This document shows, piece after piece, positions 5,238 through 9,504 of a stretch of 9,504 nt of DNA. The stretch is from NCBI GenBank assembly GCA_019417045.1, contig DXWE01000054.1, positions 1 to 9,504 of the forward strand, given 5' to 3'. Position 1 is the stretch's first letter. Each line of letters starts with the position of its first letter. The stretch comes from Oscillospiraceae bacterium (lineage in GTDB: Bacteria; Bacillota; Clostridia; Oscillospirales; Acutalibacteraceae). The notes beneath the pieces are model-generated. The model made no database searches. It worked only from the letters and a program-made list of their open reading frames with translations, and had not been told where the DNA came from. Position numbers and translations under genes: made by a program.

Positions 5238-6449
5238 TCAATAACCCAAACGCTGTTCCATCGGCTGGTATCCCGCAGCCGCCAGCGCGCTCTTGATCTG
5301 CGCCACGTGCTCGTGGTCGCGCGTCTCGAGCACCAGCCGCAGGAAGCAGCCGTTGATGTCCATATCGAGGTCGGTGCGCCCGTGGTGCACCTCCACCACG
5401 TTGCCGCCGAGATCGGATACGATCTTGGACACGGCCGAGAGCTGGCCGGGCTTGTCCGGCAGCGCGACCGTGATGTCGGCGGAGCGGCCGGCCTTGAGCA
5501 GGCCGCGGGTGATGACCCGCGAGAGGATGGTCACGTCGATGTTGCCGCCCGAGAGCAGGCACACCACCTTTTTGCCCTCGATTGGCACCTTGCGGAACAT
5601 CGCCGCTGCGACCGCCACCGCGCCCGCGCCCTCGGCGATCAGCTTCTGCTGCTCGATGAGCGCCAGGATCGCGCTGCTCACCTCGTCGTCCGTCACGGTG
5701 ACGATGTCGTCCGCATACCGGGTGCACAGCGCATAGGTGAGATCCCCCGGCCGCTTGACCGCGATCCCGTCCGCGATGGTGGACACCGAGGACAGCTCCT
5801 CGAGCTGGTGCTGGCGGAAGGAGTTCGCCATCGAGGGGGCGCCCGCCGCCTGCACCCCGTAGACCTTGCAGTCGGGACGCAGCGATTTGATCGCGAACGC
5901 GATGCCCGAGAGCAGCCCGCCGCCGCCCACCGGCACGATGACCGCGTCCACCTCCGGCAGCTGTTCGAGCAGCTCCAGCCCGATCGTCCCCTGCCCCGCG
6001 ATGACCTCCTCGTCGTCGAACGGGTGGATAAAGGTGTAGCCCTTTTCGTCCCGCAGCTGCAGCGCGCGCGCATACGCGTCGTCGTATGCGCCGGGCACCA
6101 GCTCGATCTGTGCGCCGTACCGCTTGGTGGCCTCGATCTTGGAGATCGGCGCCACGTCCGGCAGGCAGATGATGGAGGGGATCCCGTTTTGGGTGGCCGC
6201 CATCGCCACCCCCTGCGCGTGGTTGCCCGCCGAGCAGGCGATCACGCCGTGCGCGCGCTCCTCCTCCGAGAGCTGCGAGATCTTGTAGTAGGCACCGCGC
6301 ACCTTGAACGACCCCGTCACCTGTAAATTCTCGGTTTTGAGATAGATCTCACTGCCCGGGCAGAGGTTCGGGGCCAGAATCAGGTCGGTTTCGCGGATGA
6401 CCTTTTTGAGTACGAATGACGCATGATAGATTTTATCCAGTGTGAGCAT
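5238..6449 (-). CDS. ilvA: Threonine ammonia-lyase with ACT domain (mirror copy)
   Basis: Identical 403-residue PLP enzyme: Lys49 in SFKVRGA, SAGNHAQG, the VGGGGL loop, SGGN and a C-terminal ACT domain. It deaminates threonine to 2-oxobutanoate. It is first in the mirrored operon, 18 bases before ridA, with its promoter at 6489-6517. It is the same locus as the arm A gene, repeated by the palindrome. Confidence 0.95.
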   Translation of the reverse strand: MLTLDKIYHASFVLKKVIRETDLILAPNLCPGSEIYLKTENLQVTGSFKVRGAYYKISQLSEEERAHGVIACSAGNHAQGVAMAATQNGIPSIICLPDVAPISKIEATKRYGAQIELVPGAYDDAYARALQLRDEKGYTFIHPFDDEEVIAGQGTIGLELLEQLPEVDAVIVPVGGGGLLSGIAFAIKSLRPDCKVYGVQAAGAPSMANSFRQHQLEELSSVSTIADGIAVKRPGDLTYALCTRYADDIVTVTDDEVSSAILALIEQQKLIAEGAGAVAVAAAMFRKVPIEGKKVVCLLSGGNIDVTILSRVITRGLLKAGRSADITVALPDKPGQLSAVSKIVSDLGGNVVEVHHGRTDLDMDINGCFLRLVLETRDHEHVAQIKSALAAAGYQPMEQRLGY

Positions 6450-6488
6450 GGGTATGGCCTCTTTTCGACAAAACTGCGTACAGGGAAA

Positions 6489-6517
6489 AGTATACCAGAC
6501 TTGTGCCGGTCTGTAAA
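6489..6517 (-). promoter_or_regulatory. Promoter of ilvA-ridA (mirror copy)
   Basis: On the - strand: TTTACA (6512-6517), 17-bp spacer, TGG-TATACT with the hexamer at 6489-6494. Exact complement of the arm A promoter. Confidence 0.8.
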
Positions 6518-6782
6518 GCCCCCGGCGGGGTTTTCGTTCCGCCTTGGCGCCCGCACGCCTAAAAAGGCGCGGCTCGGCGTGTTGCTTCACGGCGAGTGCC
6601 CGCCTTCGTCCCATCTTTTTGCCCGCACACAGAAAAAGACACCGCCCGCACCACCGCCTGCACGGCGGGCATCCGCCTTCGTCCCGCCTTGGCGCCCGCG
6701 CACAAAAAAAAGACGCGGCCCGGTGCGCCGCCTCACGGCGGGTGCCCGCCTTTGCCCCGCGCAAGGCAGCGCACAGAAAAAG
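6515..6782. repeat. About 72-bp degenerate tandem repeats (mirror copy)
   Basis: Complement of the four-unit repeat block between csp and ilvA in arm A. A-tracts mark the unit borders on the + strand. No gene is supported in this stretch. Confidence 0.7.
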
Positions 6783-6812
6783 CGCCGCTTTGGCCAGTGG
6801 CCAAAGCGGCGC
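6777..6812 (-). terminator. Terminator after csp (mirror copy)
   Basis: The 15-bp perfect stem and T-tract (AAAAA at 6777-6781 on the + strand) follow the mirrored csp stop. Confidence 0.93.
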
Positions 6813-6829
6813 CCGGTTTCCCTCTGCGA

Positions 6830-7042
6830 TTACAGCGGATGGACGTTGACAGCGCGCATCTTGGCGCTGTTCTTCGGATCCGGCTCGGTCTCGAAGGTGA
6901 CCTTCTGGCCTTCCGACAGGGTCTTGAAGCCCTCGGTCTGGATCGCGGAGAAATGCACAAAGACATCCTCGCCGCCATCGTCGTTGGAGATGAAGCCATA
7001 CCCCTTGTCCGCGTTGAACCACTTGACAGTACCGTTGTTCAT
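6830..7042 (-). CDS. csp: Cold-shock protein (mirror copy)
   Basis: Identical 70-residue cold-shock domain with RNP1 KGYGFI and RNP2 VFVHF, and AGGAGG nine bases before the ATG. An RNA chaperone in the cytoplasm. Same locus as the arm A gene. Confidence 0.96.
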   Translation of the reverse strand: MNNGTVKWFNADKGYGFISNDDGGEDVFVHFSAIQTEGFKTLSEGQKVTFETEPDPKNSAKMRAVNVHPL

Positions 7043-7174
7043 GATCTGTTGCCTCCTAAAATAATGTACTATATTCCGATCTGATAATTGAACAAAAAAA
7101 CACATGCCGTGTAAACCATCAATGAACAATGATTTACCACGTACATGTGACTCAATCATTACATCTAGAATACA
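7043..7174 (-). promoter_or_regulatory. Structured leader of csp (mirror copy)
   Basis: Complement of the roughly 130-nt AT-rich leader with two mutually exclusive hairpins, lying between the mirrored csp promoter and start codon. Confidence 0.55.
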
Positions 7175-7180
7175 GGAGAT

Positions 7181-7209
7181 AGTATAGCACCGCGTCGCGC
7201 GCTTGTCAA
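7181..7209 (-). promoter_or_regulatory. Promoter of csp (mirror copy)
   Basis: On the - strand: TTGACA (7204-7209), 17-bp spacer, TATACT (7181-7186). Confidence 0.88.
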
Positions 7210-7260
7210 CACCTTTTTCTCAAAAATTTTCCGCCCATTTTCGATCTCCTTCCCCTGCCC

Positions 7261-7290
7261 TTGCGGGCCGGCGCGCGGTTGTGGTATACT
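7261..7290 (+). promoter_or_regulatory. Promoter of the 243-residue gene (mirror copy)
   Basis: TTGCGG (7261-7266), an 18-bp spacer, and TATACT (7285-7290) with an extended TGG just before it, then GGGGGGAG and the ATG at 7315. Confidence 0.7.
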
Positions 7291-7314
7291 TTTCCCCGAT
7301 AAGGGGGGAGCGGG

Positions 7315-8046
7315 ATGGACGCGTTTGCCTCGGCGTGTGCCCGGGTGATCGGGCAGCAGCGGGAGAAACGGGGGATCGGCACCGAAAGCGAAAAGACGCT
7401 GCACGCGGTGCTCAAATGGTATTATGATCCGGACGAAACCCATCACGAGGTGCCGCTCGGGCACTACCGGGCGGACCTGTTTGACGGGAAGCGGGTCGTG
7501 GAGATCCAGACCCGCCAGCTCTACAGGCTGCGCCCCAGGCTGGAGGCGTTCCTGGCCGACTACCCGGTGCTGGTGGTGCACCCGCTGCCCGCGCGCAAAT
7601 GGCTTTCGTGGATCGATCCCAAGACCGGCGAACGCACTCCCGAGCGGCTCTCCCCCAAGCGCGGCACGGTGTACGACGCGTTTTCCGAGCTGCGGGGACT
7701 CGGGCCGCTGCTGCGCCATCCGCGCCTGTCGGTCTGCCTGCTGCTGATCGACCTGCACGAGACCCGGCTGCTGGACGGCTGGGGGAACGGGGGCAAACGC
7801 GGGTCCCACCGGGCGGACCGTGTGCCGGTGGCCCTGTCGGACGAGGTCATGCTCGCCTGCCCCGCCGACTATCTCCGTCTGCTGCCGCCAGGCCTGCCCG
7901 ACCCGTTTGACGCGGCCGCGTTCGCCGCCGCGGCCCGGGTGACCCCCCGCCGGGCGCACGACGGGCTACAGCTGCTGTGCACCACCGGCGTGCTCGAGCG
8001 GGCGGGCCGGTCGGGGCGCCGGTATCTCTACCGGCACACGGCGTAA
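7315..8046 (+). CDS. Putative PD-(D/E)XK-like nuclease with winged helix (mirror copy)
   Basis: Identical 243-residue protein: acidic helix GTESE, Asp54 in HYRADLF, Glu63-x-Gln65 in VVEIQT, and a C-terminal winged-helix-like segment from about 198. The function is inferred from motif order only. It is the same locus as the arm A gene, on the + strand here, followed downstream by the membrane-protein gene in the same direction. Confidence 0.84.
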   Translation: MDAFASACARVIGQQREKRGIGTESEKTLHAVLKWYYDPDETHHEVPLGHYRADLFDGKRVVEIQTRQLYRLRPRLEAFLADYPVLVVHPLPARKWLSWIDPKTGERTPERLSPKRGTVYDAFSELRGLGPLLRHPRLSVCLLLIDLHETRLLDGWGNGGKRGSHRADRVPVALSDEVMLACPADYLRLLPPGLPDPFDAAAFAAAARVTPRRAHDGLQLLCTTGVLERAGRSGRRYLYRHTA

Positions 8047-8059
8047 CGCACGGCCCCTT

Positions 8060-8094
8060 TTGCCAATCCCCTTGCCAACCTCCTCTCTTGCCAA
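8060..8094. repeat. Three TTGCCAA repeats (mirror copy)
   Basis: TTGCCAA at 8060-8066, 8072-8078 and 8088-8094, just downstream of the 243-residue gene and upstream of the next promoter. The last copy supplies a possible -35 hexamer. Confidence 0.5.
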
Positions 8095-8131
8095 TCCTCA
8101 AAATATATGATATATTGATATTGAGTATAAT
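8088..8131 (+). promoter_or_regulatory. Promoter region of the membrane-protein gene (mirror copy)
   Basis: TTGCCA (8088-8093), 17 bp, TATATT (8111-8116); alternatively TATAAT at 8126-8131 with a poor -35. The start codon is at 8158. Confidence 0.6.
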
Positions 8132-8157
8132 ATTTTACTTTTTTGGGGGTGCGGCAG

Positions 8158-9099
8158 ATGGAGGAAAAGCGGCGGGAACGGGCGATTCTGCTCGGGCAGG
8201 CGGCACGCTACAAGGCTTCCCAAAATAAATGGGAGAATGTGCAAAGCTTGTTCTGGCTGATCGGCGTGGGCGCACTCGTGTTGTTCGCTTTGGCCGGGTG
8301 CACGATGGTATACACGATCTGGAATGGCATTTGGTTTTCGGAAGAGGCAGATGGTGTCATAAAAGGCTGCATACTGGCGCTATGTGGGATCGGGGTGCTG
8401 TGTCTCATTTTGTCCACGGTGTTCCGCGTCCAGGCGCAGCAGGCCGGGGACAGGGCGAGCCAGGCACAACGGCAGATCGAGCAGATCGAATCCGACATCA
8501 TGGACACTGTTTATGCAAAACAGGCAGAACGGTATCAGCAGTTGGCGGCGGCCATGCCGCCCGACTGCGACACGCTCCGGTTTGACAACCGGGCGCCCTT
8601 TGAAAACTATTCCGTCTGGCGGGAAGCGGACACTCTGTATCTGCTCCCCCATCCCGTTCTGGATTCGTCCGTCACCTATGCGAAATACTTTTGGAATCCC
8701 GACCAGTACGCCCTGCATCTGACAGCGCTTCCGGTGAAGCAGCTGCGCTATTTTGAAGCCTCTTCGGAGGAAGCAAGCCTCCTCACGCTCCTGGCCCCTG
8801 ACGGCGTCTGGTTTTGCACCTCCAAAGAGGGCTGGCTGATCCTCACGGACCTGCTTCCGAAGAACGTACTGGCGTTCGACGAAGTCCTCGGGCAGCTGAA
8901 GCGGCTGCAACAGCTGCTGGACACGCAGCAACTCTCCCCGCAGGATTTCTCCCGGGCGAAGCAGGCGCTGCTGGCATATGCCAGACAGGTTTCGCCCACG
9001 TTCGAACCGCCTGAAGCGCTGTCCACCTGCCCCTATTGCGGCGCGCCGGTGCAGGAGGACAGCCGGGAGAAGTGCGTCTATTGCGGCCGATTGCTGTAA
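8158..9099 (+). CDS. Membrane protein with coiled coil and zinc ribbon (mirror copy)
   Basis: Identical 313-residue protein: two membrane spans (about 31-55 and 67-89), a coiled coil (about 92-132), a globular middle, and a C-terminal CPYC-x11-CVYC zinc ribbon. Not recognised beyond these parts. The ATG at 8158 follows a GGGGGTG ribosome site. Same locus as the arm A gene. Confidence 0.84.
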   Translation: MEEKRRERAILLGQAARYKASQNKWENVQSLFWLIGVGALVLFALAGCTMVYTIWNGIWFSEEADGVIKGCILALCGIGVLCLILSTVFRVQAQQAGDRASQAQRQIEQIESDIMDTVYAKQAERYQQLAAAMPPDCDTLRFDNRAPFENYSVWREADTLYLLPHPVLDSSVTYAKYFWNPDQYALHLTALPVKQLRYFEASSEEASLLTLLAPDGVWFCTSKEGWLILTDLLPKNVLAFDEVLGQLKRLQQLLDTQQLSPQDFSRAKQALLAYARQVSPTFEPPEALSTCPYCGAPVQEDSREKCVYCGRLL

Positions 9100-9141
9100 A
9101 AACGGCCCCGCCCGCCGGCTGGAAGCACCGGGGGCGGGGCC
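9098..9141. terminator. Bidirectional terminator (mirror copy)
   Basis: The 10-bp GC stem (9104-9113 with 9132-9141) with AAAAA before it and TTTTT just after it separates the mirrored convergent genes. Confidence 0.9.
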
Positions 9142-9147
9142 TTCTTT

Positions 9148-9504
9148 TTATCTGCAGAATTTTTCGAGATACCCCTCGAGGCACTTGCCAATGATCTCCC
9201 GCACGACCTCCGCCCCCTGCACGTCGTTGACCACGGTGGCCTTGTGCTCGAGGTTTTTGTACACGCTGAAAAAGTGGCGCATCTCCTCAAAGATATGCGG
9301 CGGCAGGTCGCGGATATCCGTATAGGTGTTGTAGTTCAGGTCGTTGAACGGGATCACGATGATCTTCTCGCCCAGCTTGCCGCCGTCCAGCATGGTCATC
9401 ACCCCGATGGGGTAGCACCGCACCAGGGAGAGCGGGTGCAGCTTCTCGCTGCACAGCACCAGCACGTCGAGCGGGTCGCCGTCGTCGGCATAGGTGCGCG
9501 GGAT
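9148..9504 (-). CDS. ppa: Inorganic pyrophosphatase (family I), truncated (mirror copy)
   Basis: The same 118 C-terminal residues as at the left edge, again cut at the same codon by the window end. The DDGDPLD signature and the Gly at the D102-equivalent position are present. That both ends stop at the same base of the same gene suggests the sequence was extended to one point and then written back in reverse. Confidence 0.94.
   Translation of the reverse strand: MPRTYADDGDPLDVLVLCSEKLHPLSLVRCYPIGVMTMLDGGKLGEKIIVIPFNDLNYNTYTDIRDLPPHIFEEMRHFFSVYKNLEHKATVVNDVQGAEVVREIIGKCLEGYLEKFCR

Larger units (their letters stand above)
1..9504. repeat. Window-spanning perfect inverted repeat, 2 x 4752 bp
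   Basis: Arm A (1-4752) and arm B (4753-9504) are reverse complements of each other with no spacer. I checked the outermost 30 or so bases and the central 120 bases by eye. Every reading frame in arm A has a frame of identical length and protein sequence at 9505 minus its coordinates on the other strand, which excludes indels and makes base differences unlikely. Both ends break inside the same codon of the pyrophosphatase gene. Perfect, zero-loop palindromes of kilobase size are known to be cut or deleted in bacteria (SbcCD-type processing), and identical arms of ordinary housekeeping genes show no divergence at all. I read this as an assembly or amplification fold-back, not a biological duplication. 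Confidence 0.97.

Noticed and set aside
1..9504. Palindrome as a transposon, inverted-repeat mobile element or hairpin-telomere replicon
   Set aside because: No transposase, resolvase, telomere protein or target-site duplication is present. The arms are ordinary chromosomal genes with no divergence and no spacer, which fits an artefact better.

Overview
The whole 9,504-base window is one inverted repeat. Position x is the complement of position 9505-x, the two arms meet with no spacer between 4752 and 4753, and every open frame of arm A (1-4752) recurs unchanged on the opposite strand of arm B (4753-9504). The window therefore holds about 4.75 kb of unique sequence, written twice. A perfect, loopless palindrome of this size carrying housekeeping genes is not expected to be stable in a bacterial chromosome. 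Both outer ends also stop at the same codon of the same gene. The most likely explanation is a fold-back during assembly or amplification, started at a GC-rich hairpin just after ridA. The gene content should be counted once.

The unique arm looks like a moderately GC-rich member of the Firmicutes, probably a Clostridia/Oscillospirales-type gut or anaerobic bacterium, and probably comes from a metagenome. This rests on Gram-positive-style ribosome-binding sites (AGGAGG, AAAGGAG), good sigma-A promoters (TTGACA-17-TATACT; extended -10 TGG-TATACT), the clostridial flavour of the pyrophosphatase, and the medium-length ACT-domain threonine ammonia-lyase. The assignment is inference; there is no rRNA or other marker.

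Layout of arm A, outside to centre: (1) the C-terminal two-thirds of a family I inorganic pyrophosphatase (+), cut by the window edge; (2) a bidirectional terminator; (3) a 313-residue membrane protein of unknown function with two membrane spans, a coiled coil and a C-terminal zinc ribbon (-); (4) a short AT-rich promoter region with three TTGGCAA repeats; (5) a 243-residue protein (-) that looks like a PD-(D/E)XK-type nuclease fold joined to a winged helix; (6) a divergent intergenic region with a strong promoter and a roughly 130-nt structured leader; (7) a 70-residue cold-shock protein (+) with a strong terminator; (8) about 265 bases of non-coding, degenerate tandem repeats of about 72 bp; (9) ilvA and ridA (+) as a tight two-gene operon; (10) a spacer with a second, diverged copy of the end of ridA, then the central hairpin. 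Arm B (4753-9504) is the mirror image, with all strands inverted.

The clearest functional link is ilvA-ridA. Threonine ammonia-lyase releases reactive enamine/imine intermediates and RidA hydrolyses them, so a generator and its clean-up enzyme are made from one promoter. The pyrophosphatase, cold-shock protein and two uncharacterised genes appear to be independent transcription units. No transposase, integrase, phage gene, CRISPR array, tRNA or rRNA was seen.
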